Part shown: positions 47,041-58,056 of the stretch, piece after piece | Position numbering within the stretch: the first letter of the stretch is position 1 | How the letters are laid out: every line of letters starts with the position of its first letter | Assembly (NCBI RefSeq): GCF_007997305.1 | Contig: NZ_VORZ01000003.1 | Span: forward strand, 278,377 to 342,376 | Length of the DNA: 64,000 nt | Origin: Psychrobacter frigidicola | GTDB taxonomy: Bacteria > Pseudomonadota > Gammaproteobacteria > Pseudomonadales > Moraxellaceae | Reading direction: 5' to 3' | Program-made: the position numbers and the translations under genes | The notes under the pieces: generated by a model | Database searches by the model: none | What the model saw: the letters and a program-made list of their open reading frames with translations, nothing else | What the model was told of the DNA's origin: nothing

Positions 47041-48663
47041 TTACTTTGAGGGTGTCTGTAACGCTTTATGAATATGGTCTGAAAACTCGCTGACATATTC
47101 AAAGTGTTGTTGGTTAGTATTATTGATGAACTGTCGCGCTTGTTTACCCATTGCCATTAGATCAACTACCAGCTCACTATAGCTAAGGTTTTCTTCTCCT
47201 GCGCGTTCAATTAAAGTCAACTCATGTAGTAGCGTTTGCCGTTGAGCGCTGTTGACACAGGCATAGTTCAAATCAGTCATCGCCTGACACAGTGCTTTTA
47301 ACACCATTAAATCAGCAGTAGCATAACGACGTATCTCTCCAAGTGAGAGATCAATAAACTCGGATATTTTAGGATTGTTGGTCATAACGGATAATATTGC
47401 CATTCGCGGTTGATTGGCGAGGATGTCAGGCAAGTCATTATTATGTGGTGGGATAGAAAAATGATAAGGACTGGGTGGCTGCCTACGCATCATGATACTT
47501 AGACAGGCAGTCAATGACTGAACGCAGTTAATGGCTGTTTTTGGGTCATTAATTCCGGGTGATAAGGCGCGTACCGCAATTTCGGTCATTTGCCCTAAGC
47601 TATAATTAATGTCATCAGAATGGACTGGCCGACGTTCGAGATGAATAGAGGTGGCAAAGCGCTGCCAAAACAGACCATCAGGTGTACGTGACATAACAGC
47701 CAAGTTAGAGGTTTTAGTTTTTTGGAAATGGCTTTCATCGCTGGCTGGACGCTGGTAAAAATGCCCCATGACGTTTTTGTCAGTGACAAAGTTACCAATA
47801 GTAGTGTGCAGCTGTATTACACCACCATAGTCTTGCGCCAATGTAATGAGCGATTCAATATAAATTTGCTGGAGATAGCCCGCGCTCGGAGCATAAATGG
47901 GTGTTGCAGGCCAGGTAAGAAATGATTCGACATCTTGGTGCATCACATCGCGTTGGTGTTGGATATCACAAGTGTCTTTATACCGATAATGAATATTTTT
48001 AAGCGCATCATGACAGGCATCCTGAATAACATGTGACGCTTGGATAGCATGCACCATATGTTGCACAAAATAGACCAGTAATAACGCACAAACAATCGCC
48101 ATGAAAATAGCAAAAGTTACCGCCAGTTGCGGCACACCAAATTCAACATCGTATTTATGAATGGATTTTAATACCAGTAAGCTGTAACTAAAGGTACCAA
48201 TAAAGGCGCCAAGTACAAACTGGTTCGGAGTATCGGTCAAGAAGTTGCGTAGCAGCCTTGGGCCAAACTGCGATGAGGCCATAGAGAGTACAGCAATAGT
48301 GATGGAAAATGTCGTTCCTGCAACGCCCAATACCGCTCCTGCAATAGCGGTCATGATAGCGCGCGCTGCCTGATCATCACCAGTAAAAGCAAAACTGAGC
48401 TTTCTGACCGTTTCGCGATCAAAATGCTCATCTATAGTCACTAATATTGGCGCTAACAGTATACCAACTAGCACACAAGCTGTAGGGATAAACCAATAGG
48501 AACCAATCAGTTCTTCCCAAAGGTTCTTTATGCGTTCAGGTAAGTTGGTTAATGTTTGTGATGAGCATAGATGTACAAAATGTCTGAACGCCTTTAGACT
48601 GGCTGCCATAACATTTTTAGGCTGATTGCTTTTAGGCTGCCGGTTTTTAGCCTTATTGTTCAT
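47041..48663 (-). CDS. DUF2254 membrane protein
   Basis: 540 residues from the ATG at 48663, which has GGAG nine bases upstream; a longer frame reaching 48759 lacks one. Four amino-terminal membrane helices (about residues 40-60, 105-130, 150-170 and 180-205) include AIMTAIAGAVLGVAGTTFSITIAVLSMASSQFGPRLLRNFLTD, the family signature. A large soluble part follows, with SDDINYSLGQMTEIAVRALSPGINDPKTAINCV. Role unknown. It lies downstream of the YihY gene, 109 bases away. Confidence 0.88.
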   Translation of the reverse strand: MNNKAKNRQPKSNQPKNVMAASLKAFRHFVHLCSSQTLTNLPERIKNLWEELIGSYWFIPTACVLVGILLAPILVTIDEHFDRETVRKLSFAFTGDDQAARAIMTAIAGAVLGVAGTTFSITIAVLSMASSQFGPRLLRNFLTDTPNQFVLGAFIGTFSYSLLVLKSIHKYDVEFGVPQLAVTFAIFMAIVCALLLVYFVQHMVHAIQASHVIQDACHDALKNIHYRYKDTCDIQHQRDVMHQDVESFLTWPATPIYAPSAGYLQQIYIESLITLAQDYGGVIQLHTTIGNFVTDKNVMGHFYQRPASDESHFQKTKTSNLAVMSRTPDGLFWQRFATSIHLERRPVHSDDINYSLGQMTEIAVRALSPGINDPKTAINCVQSLTACLSIMMRRQPPSPYHFSIPPHNNDLPDILANQPRMAILSVMTNNPKISEFIDLSLGEIRRYATADLMVLKALCQAMTDLNYACVNSAQRQTLLHELTLIERAGEENLSYSELVVDLMAMGKQARQFINNTNQQHFEYVSEFSDHIHKALQTPSK

Positions 48664-48772
48664 CGCTATAAGCTCCAATGTATATATTAAAAACTCTTGT
48701 TGTTTATGCGATGCGTTGTCAGACTCTATACAGATATTACTACTGTTATTTATTAGCAAGACAGCTTAAAAG

Positions 48773-50296
48773 CTACCTGTTTACTGTCGGATTGTCCGCC
48801 TCAGTTATAATGTTGCCCCTATTATCCCCTCTATTAGAACCACTTGATGGCTGGCTACGCGCGCCACTGTCATCCGGAATCAAGGTTTCAAGATTATTAT
48901 TGTCGTAATCAACGTTACTGTCTTTATCATAAGCGGCGGCCTCAAAGCGTGGAGTGGTTTTATCCTCTGAGATATTATGCTTATGGTGGTTTTGCTTATC
49001 GTTACCGTTATCGTCAGCCGGCGTTTTTTCGCGAGGTTGACTGTTTGCAAATATTTCAGCTAACGATAAATTGAGCTGTTTTCTGGCACAGGCTTCGGTA
49101 TTCTCAAATCGGTTTACCAACATGCCTAGCCACGGTTTTTGGTCTTGGTTTTTCATCTCATCAAGCTCATCCTTAATAGGCAACGGATAAGGCAGGGTGC
49201 GATAAAAATCCCACAACGTCATATTACTTAAATCTTTTTTGAGCACATACTCTTCTTTGACCGTCATCGTAATCAGTTTGCTGTCTTGCAGGTAATTAAT
49301 ATAGGTATACCATTTTGGTAGCTCTTTTCGGCCTAATACATTACGCAGCTCTTGCTCGCTCACCGAATCGCCTTTTAGATGACTTTTATAAACTAAGTTC
49401 AACATATCTAGCAAGCTAAGTAGCGGATGACGTGGATAAATTTCTTTAGTTTCAAAAATTGTTAAGGTATAGCTAATCTCAACCCCTAATAAAACTAAAT
49501 TCCATGATAAGAAAATCCATAATAAGAAGATCGGCAGGGCCGCAAACGCACCATAAATGGCTTCATAGCTGGTGAAGTTGCTCATCACTATACCAAAAAC
49601 GTGCTTGAGCAGCTCAAATACGATAGCCACAAAAACACCAGCGATAGCCGCATTCTTTACTGGCACACGTGCTTTCGGAATAAACCAATACATGCCAATG
49701 AAGCCAGCTGTCGTCACCCCAATCGATACAATCTGGACCCAAAATGCCCAGTCAATACCATAACCACCAATTTGTCGATTTAAAAAGCTGAGACTCTGTA
49801 CGGTACTTGAGGCGATAAATGCTGTTCCCAGTACCAGTGGTCCCAAAGTCACTATTGTCCAATAGCGCAGCATACTTTTGATACCACCTGAGCGATTTTC
49901 CACACGCCAAATTTGATTAAATGCGCGCTCAATGGTGGTTAAAGTCATGATGGTGGTGACAAACAAAATCACCACACCGATAGCGGTCAGGTTGGTTGAT
50001 TTCTCAGCGAAGCTATTAATGTATTTACTGACTTGTAAGCTTGATTGCGGTATCAAGTTGCTATAAATAACTTCATAAATCTGCGCTCTGACTGAAGCTA
50101 ATGCCGGTACAGAGGATAGAATCATCAACATTACGGTCAGGATAGGTACAATTGACAACATCGTAGTGTAAGTGAGAGAGGCCGCTTTTTGTTGGCAGTT
50201 GTCTTCGAAAAAGTGCCGTGTCAAAAATCGCAAAAATTGGAACCAGCTTTGCTGTAAAAAAGGGAGTTTTTTTAATATTTTTTCCATGTCGACCAT
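48773..50296 (-). CDS. yihY: YihY/BrkB family membrane protein with long hydrophilic tail
   Basis: Inner-membrane protein of the family once called RNase BN; function not settled. 507 residues: about six helices in residues 40-300, with DNCQQKAASLTYTTMLSIVPILTVMLMI, WRVENRSGGIKSMLRYWTIVTLGPLVLG and AAIAGVFVAIVFELLKHVFGIVMSNFTSYEAIYGAFAALPIFLLWIFLSW. A winged-helix-like part follows, then an Asn/Asp/Lys/Ser-rich tail of about 90 residues (417-507) that most family members lack. The start may instead be the ATG three codons downstream. Confidence 0.9.
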   Translation of the reverse strand: MVDMEKILKKLPFLQQSWFQFLRFLTRHFFEDNCQQKAASLTYTTMLSIVPILTVMLMILSSVPALASVRAQIYEVIYSNLIPQSSLQVSKYINSFAEKSTNLTAIGVVILFVTTIMTLTTIERAFNQIWRVENRSGGIKSMLRYWTIVTLGPLVLGTAFIASSTVQSLSFLNRQIGGYGIDWAFWVQIVSIGVTTAGFIGMYWFIPKARVPVKNAAIAGVFVAIVFELLKHVFGIVMSNFTSYEAIYGAFAALPIFLLWIFLSWNLVLLGVEISYTLTIFETKEIYPRHPLLSLLDMLNLVYKSHLKGDSVSEQELRNVLGRKELPKWYTYINYLQDSKLITMTVKEEYVLKKDLSNMTLWDFYRTLPYPLPIKDELDEMKNQDQKPWLGMLVNRFENTEACARKQLNLSLAEIFANSQPREKTPADDNGNDKQNHHKHNISEDKTTPRFEAAAYDKDSNVDYDNNNLETLIPDDSGARSQPSSGSNRGDNRGNIITEADNPTVNR

Positions 50297-50393
50297 TTAA
50301 GCAGTGTAAAAGTGAGAATAGTGTAACAAAAATATGCCTGGCGCATCTGCCCATTCTTTGTGTCGAAATGCATAGTATTTTAATGGTCTATGT

Positions 50394-50423
50394 TTGCATG
50401 TCAGTTGATGAGTCGGGCATAAT
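50394..50423 (+). promoter_or_regulatory. Promoter of wrbA
   Basis: TTGCAT (50394-50399), 18-base spacer, CATAAT (50418-50423), about 70 bases before wrbA. Confidence 0.6.
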
Positions 50424-50491
50424 GTAGCCATCAGTGTTAGCTTTTAATAGTGACCCTCTTACCAAGGCAATTTTAAAAGGAAGCGTTGCTC

Positions 50492-51109
50492 ATGAGTCAA
50501 GCCGCCCCATACGTACTGGTGCTTTACTATTCTAGTTATGGTACAACCAAAACACTTGCTTATGCCATCGCTCAAGGTATTGAAGAGGCTGGCATGACAG
50601 CGCGTATTCGTACTGTGCCGACGGTTGCACCTGAAACTACCGCGAGCAAGCCCGCCATCCCCGATGAGGGCGACCTTTATTGTACGATGGATGATTTGAA
50701 AGACTGTATGGGCTTGGCGCTAGGCAGTCCGACTCACTTTGGCAATATGGCCGCTCCCATGAAATACTTTTGGGACAATACTGTGACCATTTGGCTGGCA
50801 GGTAATCTGCAAAATAAGCCGGCATCAGTATTTACTGCAACCGGCTCTATGCATGGCGGGCAAGAAACGACGTTGTTGACCATGATGTTGCCACTGATTC
50901 ATCATGGCATGATGATAGTTGGTATTCCCTACGGCGAGCCTGCGCTTAACCGTACCAGTCGCGGCGGTACGCCTTATGGTGTGAGTCATGTCAGTGGTGC
51001 CGCCCATGATCAGCCAGTATCTGATGACGAGCGTGAATTAGCCATAGCCCAAGGTCGTCGCCTTGCTATTAGCGCCACAGCCTTAGCGCAAGCGGATTGG
51101 TCGCGCTAA
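50492..51109 (+). CDS. wrbA: WrbA, NAD(P)H:quinone oxidoreductase
   Basis: FMN-dependent flavodoxin-like enzyme that reduces quinones by two electrons and limits oxidative stress. 205 residues: phosphate-binding loop VLYYSSYGTTKTLAYAIAQGIEEAG (about 9-33), LALGSPTHFGNMAAPMKYFWDNT (about 73-95), SVFTATGSMHGGQETTLLTMMLPLIHHGMMIVGIPY. The ATG at 50492 follows AAAAGGAAG. Followed by a DUF2069 gene after 54 bases, a pairing also seen in Pseudomonas. Confidence 0.95.
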   Translation: MSQAAPYVLVLYYSSYGTTKTLAYAIAQGIEEAGMTARIRTVPTVAPETTASKPAIPDEGDLYCTMDDLKDCMGLALGSPTHFGNMAAPMKYFWDNTVTIWLAGNLQNKPASVFTATGSMHGGQETTLLTMMLPLIHHGMMIVGIPYGEPALNRTSRGGTPYGVSHVSGAAHDQPVSDDERELAIAQGRRLAISATALAQADWSR

Positions 51110-51163
51110 GTTAAGCCTGATCATTTAAGCATAACGCTATAAACTAGGAAGTAAATATACCTG

Positions 51164-51730
51164 ATGCCCGACTCTCCTAAGAATCAAGTCAACAACCAAA
51201 CGCCAAAGCCAAGCAATAATGAGGCAGTTGCTAACGTGACATCACCTAGCGAGGCAATAACGGGTCGTATTGCTACGCCCAAAGCATCTGGTAAACCCAG
51301 CAAGCCTGTGAAACCGAGTAAACCTATTGCCCCAATGCAGCAGCGCTTAATGGTAACGTGGTTAGCTTGGCTGGTCTATCGCTTGCTAGGACTGCCTATT
51401 TTAATCAGTATTTTTAATCCGATGAATCCTGATATTGTCGGTGGTATTGCATGGCAAGCGTTATGGCTGGTGCCGGCCTTAGTATTAACCCCGTCGATAC
51501 TACGCGGACGCTCACCTTATGCGCTATTGATAGACAGTATGGTGACCTTAGTTTATTTAGGGGCTAGTGGGGTAGTGCTATTCACCCGTGTCTATGGCAG
51601 TAGCTGGGCTGAAATCTTGGTTTATCTGCTTGATTTTGTATTATTGCTGTTGGTTAATACTTGGCTGTTTTTACTGTTAAAACGCTTACCTTCGATGAAT
51701 AATGTGGTTAAACAGCCGCGTGCTCGCTAG
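51164..51730 (+). CDS. DUF2069 membrane protein
   Basis: 188 residues. The first 60 are polar, rich in Pro, Lys and Ser with repeated KPSKP units; the rest has three to four membrane helices: LAWLVYRLLGLPILISIFN, ALWLVPALVLTPSILRGR, ALLIDSMVTLVYLGASGVVLFTR and LVYLLDFVLLLLVNTWLFLLLKRL. The latter part is the DUF2069 domain; function unknown. It is probably co-transcribed with wrbA. Confidence 0.85.
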   Translation: MPDSPKNQVNNQTPKPSNNEAVANVTSPSEAITGRIATPKASGKPSKPVKPSKPIAPMQQRLMVTWLAWLVYRLLGLPILISIFNPMNPDIVGGIAWQALWLVPALVLTPSILRGRSPYALLIDSMVTLVYLGASGVVLFTRVYGSSWAEILVYLLDFVLLLLVNTWLFLLLKRLPSMNNVVKQPRAR

Positions 51731-51845
51731 ACATTTAGATGCCTATTAACTATATAATCATTTAACTGTTAGTTAGGTGCTTATTGAATAAATACCTGCT
51801 ACTACTGATTAATGATATGGTTTAATCAACCAAATTCTAGCCAAT

Positions 51846-51881
51846 AAAAAGCTGCGTCCTATTTTAGGATGCAGCTTTTTT
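51846..51881. terminator. Terminator after the DUF2069 gene
   Basis: AAAAAGCTGCGTCCT pairs with AGGATGCAGCTTTTT (one G-U/mismatch) around ATTTT, A-run and T-run on both sides; it may serve the convergent DUF3108 gene as well. Confidence 0.92.
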
Positions 51882-51939
51882 ATTTATCAAGATTTTACAT
51901 TATAAAATTCATATTAAGCTAAATTAAATAAGTTACCAA

Positions 51940-52692
51940 TTAATTAACTTTGGTCAATTCTAAGTCCATTTTTTTACCATCGTTGATTTGGCTAACTTTC
52001 ACTGGTAGATAATCAAGGCTTGGTGCCAACCAGAAGCTGGTAGAGCGGCTATTGTCATCATGAATACGGTCGACGCGTACGGTATCAAAAGTGCCGGCTG
52101 GAACTGTAATTTTAGGAGTGCCTGATTTTTTAAACGGTGTTTTTTCGATTTTATCTTTTTTCGCCATATAATAATTACCAGAGAATTTACCATTCAGTAA
52201 GTCTTGGCGAATTTGCACCTCAAGGCTCAAATCATCAAAGGCTTGTTGCGCCATATTCAGGTTAATGGTTTTGCCTTTATAGGTGCTTGCTACTTGTTTT
52301 TTACCACCATTAAAATTTAGATTATGAGTACGCCCGACACCGAATATTTTATAAGTCGTGCTGGCTTGAGTGGGCGATACATTGTCGCCTACTAGGACAA
52401 AATTGCTACTTTGCGAGGCAGTGGCGACCCCAGCCACGCGGGCATTCACATTATATTTCCAGATATTGCCTGATTTACTCAAGTTACGGGTTGCCGTTCC
52501 TTTGTATTTATCTTCGACCGTAAAGCTATAGTCCGCACTTGAAGGTTTTACTGTTTTTGCGCTGGCAATAGTAGGGGCGGTCATACTTAAAGCTCCAATA
52601 GCAGCAATGCTAGCACCCATAGTTAAGGAAGATAAAAGCTTGCTGCGAGATTTTTTATGTATAGAGTTATTTTTTACTGGTGATAAGTTCAT
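51940..52692 (-). CDS. DUF3108 protein, exported
   Basis: 250 residues. A basic start and hydrophobic stretch (LLSSLTMGASIAAIGALSMTAPTIASA, about residues 19-45) form a signal peptide cleaved after ASA, so the protein is periplasmic or secreted. The DUF3108 domain follows: ADYSFTVEDKYKGTATRNLSKSGNIWKYN, beta-rich repeats and PAGTFDTVRVDRI near 196-208. Function unknown. AAGGGA precedes the ATG on the minus strand. Confidence 0.85.
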   Translation of the reverse strand: MNLSPVKNNSIHKKSRSKLLSSLTMGASIAAIGALSMTAPTIASAKTVKPSSADYSFTVEDKYKGTATRNLSKSGNIWKYNVNARVAGVATASQSSNFVLVGDNVSPTQASTTYKIFGVGRTHNLNFNGGKKQVASTYKGKTINLNMAQQAFDDLSLEVQIRQDLLNGKFSGNYYMAKKDKIEKTPFKKSGTPKITVPAGTFDTVRVDRIHDDNSRSTSFWLAPSLDYLPVKVSQINDGKKMDLELTKVN

Positions 52693-53155
52693 AGATATCC
52701 CTTAATTTATTTACGTATGTAGTGCCATTTATAGTAGGTAGGCTTCTCTTATGATTGCTTTAATAACTATGATATGAGCTCAACAACTATAATGGTTATA
52801 TGTTGTTACATTTTCAAGGGCAGTAAGCTTTGTTGGCGTTTGGCTCTTGTAGTCGATGTTACAACAATTGGCCAAGACAGCAAATTAAGTAACGCCTTGT
52901 GACTAAAGTTACTAATAGCAATCAATACAGGCAGAAATTACAGAGCGAAGAACTGGTTTCGATTAATCTTCTTGTAAATTTTTTGACTTTACACTTGAAG
53001 CGCTCTCATCTTGCCCCCATTTTTTGGTACAAGCTCAATGCTTATAACCCTTATAATATAACCAAGATTATTATTTGATTGTTTTGGTATTAGCGTTTGA
53101 GACAGTTAACTTAAATAATTTTTCATTTAAACAATCAACTTTTGGAGTCATATCG
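52693..53155 (+). promoter_or_regulatory. groES upstream region with sigma32-type heat-shock promoter
   Basis: 463-base gap. CTTGAA (52994-52999), 15-base spacer and CCCCAT (53015-53020) followed by a T-run match the sigma32 consensus (CTTGAAA ... CCCCAT-T) well. A housekeeping -10 box TATAAT (about 53054) with weak -35 lies 35 bases further on. TTTGGAG (53141-53147) is the groES ribosome binding site. The left 300 bases show nothing definite. Confidence 0.8.
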
Positions 53156-53446
53156 ATGAATATTCGTCCTTTACATGATCGTATTGTTGTTCGCCGTATA
53201 GAAGAAGAAACAAAAACAGCTGGTGGCATCTTATTACCGGGTTCAGCACAAGAAAAGCCGTCACAAGGTGAAGTGCTAGCAACCGGTAACGGTCAGATTC
53301 GTGACAATGGCGAGACTCGTGCGTTAGACGTTAAAACTGGCGACAAAGTTTTATTCGGTCAATATGCTGGTCAGACGGTTAAAGTTGACGGCGAAGAATT
53401 ATTAATCATGAAAGAGTCTGATGTATTGGGTGTGTTAGAAGGCTAA
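53156..53446 (+). CDS. groES: GroES co-chaperonin
   Basis: Seven-membered lid of the GroEL chamber. 96 residues: [45 protein letters not shown], with the mobile loop in [11 protein letters not shown] (about residues 18-32) that binds GroEL, and [32 protein letters not shown]. The ATG at 53156 is supported by TTTGGAG and by family length; upstream in-frame codons are rejected. Confidence 0.98.
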   Translation: MNIRPLHDRIVVRRIEEETKTAGGILLPGSAQEKPSQGEVLATGNGQIRDNGETRALDVKTGDKVLFGQYAGQTVKVDGEELLIMKESDVLGVLEG

Positions 53447-53519
53447 TGGTTGTTATCTACTGCGAAATACGCTAGTAGAAAATGATTAAGGGTTTAAAAC
53501 TAAAGTGCAGCCCTTATAA

Positions 53520-55244
<1,725 letters not shown>

Positions 55245-55279
55245 GCTGCGCTAAAACTTATATTCCTATTGGCTAAAAA

Positions 55280-55347
55280 CCATCAATGATTGTTATTGAT
55301 GGCTACAGCTAAAAAAAGCCCCAACTCATTGAGTTAGGGCTTTTTTT
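55280..55347 (+). terminator. Tandem hairpins with terminator after groEL
   Basis: First hairpin CCATCAAT (55280-55287) / ATTGATGG (55295-55302). Second, the terminator proper, AAAAAAGCCCCAACTC / GAGTTAGGGCTTTTTTT (55312-55347) with one mismatch and a three-base loop. Confidence 0.92.
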
Positions 55348-55392
55348 ATATTAATTTAACTGATTTTTAGCTTCTATTACTACTTAAAATTA

Positions 55393-56193
55393 TTACTGGT
55401 CCGCTTCTGCACGCCTAAAAGTCCAAGTTTGCTCATCGGAGGCCTCCGCACAATAATAATAACCCGCCAAATTAAATTGTTTAAGTTGTTCAGCATTGGT
55501 CAGTTTGTTATCAGCAGCATATTTCACCATTAGGCCACGCGCTTTTTTCGCATAAAAGCTAATGATTTTATAAGTACCATTCTTTTCATCTTCAAAGCGT
55601 GGTGTGATGATTTCTGCCTCTAGTTTTTTTTTCCTAACGGCCTTAAAGTATTCATTCGAGGCCAAATTAACCAATACAGTTTGCTCATCTTCTGATTGAG
55701 CATCTTTGATGCGCTCATTCAATAGCTCAGTAATATGCTCACCCCAAAACTCGTATAAGTTGTCGCCTTGCTCATTTTTAAGCTTAGTTCCCATCTCTAA
55801 ACGGTATGGCTGTATTAAGTCTAATGGTTTTAGAACACCGTATAAGCCGGATAAAATTCCTAAGTGCTCATTCAAGTACAGCATGGTTTCCTTATCCATA
55901 CCATAACTGTCTAAGCCGTTATAGACATCGCCATCGAATAGATAAGCAGCAGGCTTAGCGTTATCATCATTAAACGGTAGCTGCCACACTTGATTGCGCT
56001 CAGCATTTAAAGTAGCAAGCTCATATGAGATACTCATAAGTTCCTGTAAATCTATCGGATCTTTGCTTTTAAGGATTTTGATAAGTTTTGCTGATTGGTC
56101 AATAAGTGTCGGCTGGCTGTAGTGATTACCAATATTTAACGGAACGGCATCTTTCTCGTTCAATGATTTGGCAGGCGAGAGTACAAAATACAT
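55393..56193 (-). CDS. yaaA: YaaA, peroxide stress protein (UPF0246)
   Basis: DNA-binding protein family that in E. coli lowers free iron and limits oxidative DNA damage. 266 residues: YFVLSPAKSLNEKDAVP start, LFDGDVYNGLDSYGMDKETMLYLNEHLGILSGLYGVLKPLDLIQPYRLEMGTKL, and VNLASNEYFKAVRKKKLEAEIITPRFEDEKNGTYKIISFYAKKARGLMVKY, all full family blocks. AAGGAA precedes the ATG. Single gene on the minus strand. Confidence 0.93.
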   Translation of the reverse strand: MYFVLSPAKSLNEKDAVPLNIGNHYSQPTLIDQSAKLIKILKSKDPIDLQELMSISYELATLNAERNQVWQLPFNDDNAKPAAYLFDGDVYNGLDSYGMDKETMLYLNEHLGILSGLYGVLKPLDLIQPYRLEMGTKLKNEQGDNLYEFWGEHITELLNERIKDAQSEDEQTVLVNLASNEYFKAVRKKKLEAEIITPRFEDEKNGTYKIISFYAKKARGLMVKYAADNKLTNAEQLKQFNLAGYYYCAEASDEQTWTFRRAEADQ

Positions 56194-56357
56194 AGTTATT
56201 CCTTATTATTAGTACAGTATATTTATTTGCTATTATGAAACCTTATGCAGCGTACCTTAGACTAAACGCTGGCGTCTAGGGTGTTACCTGCTGAAAGTTA
56301 ACAATGATGGTAAAATATCTACAAGAGTATGTCTTTTTAGGGCTATGCGGATATTTG

Positions 56358-56381
56358 AAAGTCACTGAGGTGGCTTTTTTT
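56358..56381 (+). terminator. Intrinsic terminator with no gene in front of it (possible small RNA end)
   Basis: AAAGTCAC (56358-56365), loop TGAG, GTGGCTTT (56370-56377), then T to 56381; one G-U pair. On the plus strand no gene lies between yaaA (minus) and this point. A TAAAAT (about 56311-56316) could start a transcript of about 60 bases ending here. It may instead terminate a leader of the downstream thioesterase gene. Confidence 0.6.
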
Positions 56382-56475
56382 GTATTCAATGCGTTTACAT
56401 TTAGCGCTCAGGACTATTATCCACTAGCTACTACCTACTACTGACCATTATTAATAATGAACAAGAGAGCTGCCT

Positions 56476-57012
56476 ATGAATATGTTACTGCGCTTTTTTA
56501 TGATGAGTAGTTTGCTAAAGCAGCAACTTAACAAGCAGTCGGTAGGTGTGTCGCTTAGTAATGAAGTATTAACAGCATCTACCGTGCGCCACTATCGCGT
56601 ATTACCACATGATATGGGTTTTCGCAATCACTTGCCCAATTATCGTTACTTATCATTTATTGAGCTTAATATTACCCAGTGGCTGCTGGCGTGCTGCCAT
56701 CAAAAGGGGTTGAAAGGAGTGCAATGGATTATTGCTATGCAAGAGGTGATTTATCTTAAAGAAATTAAATTCTTAGATAAAATGACTGTGACTAGTATGG
56801 TTGTCGGTTGGGATAATAAGTATGTTTATTTTGAACATCGGTTTTTTGTGAAGAACCAACTCATGGCAGTTGGTATGACTAAGTTTGTATTAATGAATAA
56901 TCAAGGAAAGTGTAAGCCAAGTGTCCTTGATATGGTCGGGGAGCAGCTTACTGATGTCATTACTTCTTGGAATACACATCAAACAGCGGTAAAGTCTGCA
57001 CCGACTTCATAA
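56476..57012 (+). CDS. Hotdog-fold thioesterase-like protein
   Basis: 178 residues of the 4HBT/THEM6-like acyl-CoA thioesterase group. The key stretch VRHYRVLPHDMGFRNHLPNYRYLSFIELNITQWLL (about residues 36-70) has the His-Asn helix pattern of these enzymes. MQEVIYLKEIKFLDKMTVTSMVVGWDNKYVYFEHRFF forms the beta-sheet core. Substrate unknown. Only a weak AAGAGAG precedes the ATG. It stands between an orphan terminator and iscX. Confidence 0.75.
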   Translation: MNMLLRFFMMSSLLKQQLNKQSVGVSLSNEVLTASTVRHYRVLPHDMGFRNHLPNYRYLSFIELNITQWLLACCHQKGLKGVQWIIAMQEVIYLKEIKFLDKMTVTSMVVGWDNKYVYFEHRFFVKNQLMAVGMTKFVLMNNQGKCKPSVLDMVGEQLTDVITSWNTHQTAVKSAPTS

Positions 57013-57094
57013 TGGGTTAACTTGGCTATAATCCTTTAGCGAAGTTTGCTAGGATAGCGTATCTATTTTTGTGTTTTAACTTAAAGGAACAACT

Positions 57095-57304
57095 ATGACT
57101 CCGCAACCCTTAAAATGGACAGACAGCTTGGACATCGCTATTGAGCTTTACGAGAAATTTCCTGAAACTGATCCACAGTATGTGCGCTTTACTGATTTGC
57201 ACCGCTGGGTAACCGAGCTTGAAGGCTTTGATGATGATCCACAAAAATCAAATGAAGGCATATTGGAGTCTATTCAAATGAACTGGATCGATGAGGCAGA
57301 TTAA
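57095..57304 (+). CDS. iscX: IscX, iron-sulfur assembly regulator
   Basis: Small acidic protein that binds IscS and ferrous iron and tunes cluster assembly. 69 residues: [44 protein letters not shown] and [18 protein letters not shown], matching the family almost end to end. AAAGGA precedes the ATG. It is away from any isc operon in this window. Confidence 0.93.
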   Translation: MTPQPLKWTDSLDIAIELYEKFPETDPQYVRFTDLHRWVTELEGFDDDPQKSNEGILESIQMNWIDEAD

Positions 57305-57390
57305 TTTGATTCTGCTTTAAGAAAAACTTAAACACCCATTCTAGTAATTATAAATTTAACATCATAAATCTAAATAACACAGGCGGTATT

Positions 57391-57918
57391 ATGACCTCAA
57401 ACATTCAACAGCTACCCGAAGCGCTCGTTTGCAAAGGTATCAGCATTCGTACTACTAATAATGCCGAAATCAGCCATGACACCGCTAAGTTAGGCAGATT
57501 GTGGCAAAAGTTCCATCAAAGCCATGTTAGTCATTTGAGTGAGGGTGCTGATATTTATGGTATTTATCGTAACTATGAAAGCCAGGACTTGGTAGGCGCG
57601 TTTGATGTAGTCGCTAGTTGGGAAGTTAAGAGTGAGCAAGCAGCAGCTGAAAGTGTCGATGTTCTCAGTCCTGAGAATATTCTTAGCGCTGCAAATGATA
57701 GTGATGTTGTAGCGGTGACCATTCCTGCTGGCAAATATTTAGTATTCTCTGAAGAAGGCCATATGCCAAATACGGTAATGAATGCATGGGAGAAAGCTTG
57801 GGAGTATTTCCATGATCGAGAGTGCGAGCACACTAGAACCTATAGTGTCGATTTTGAGCGCTATGTTGAAGGCAATTTAGAATATGGTCAGGTTGAGCTG
57901 TATATCGGGATTGAGTAG
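57391..57918 (+). CDS. GyrI-like effector-binding domain protein
   Basis: 175 residues consisting of a single GyrI/AraC-type small-molecule-binding domain. Blocks: LVCKGISIRTTN at the start, LGRLWQKFHQSHVSHL, IYGIYRNYESQDLVGAFDVVASWEV, VTIPAGKYLVFSEEGHMPNTVMNAWEKAWEYFHDRECEHTRTYSVDFERY with the buried Glu, and VELYIGIE. There is no DNA-binding domain, so it may bind a toxin or ligand directly. Substrate unknown. Confidence 0.8.
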   Translation: MTSNIQQLPEALVCKGISIRTTNNAEISHDTAKLGRLWQKFHQSHVSHLSEGADIYGIYRNYESQDLVGAFDVVASWEVKSEQAAAESVDVLSPENILSAANDSDVVAVTIPAGKYLVFSEEGHMPNTVMNAWEKAWEYFHDRECEHTRTYSVDFERYVEGNLEYGQVELYIGIE

Positions 57919-58056
57919 GGTATTTTAGAACTTGATACTCATTATTGCGAACTAAACAAAATGTCTTTACAGTTTTTTTTAATTAACCTAAATTTAAGTT
58001 GAGTCAAAAAAATAACTTTAGTAGCATTAAATCTTAGTTATCATTCTGGAGTAATA

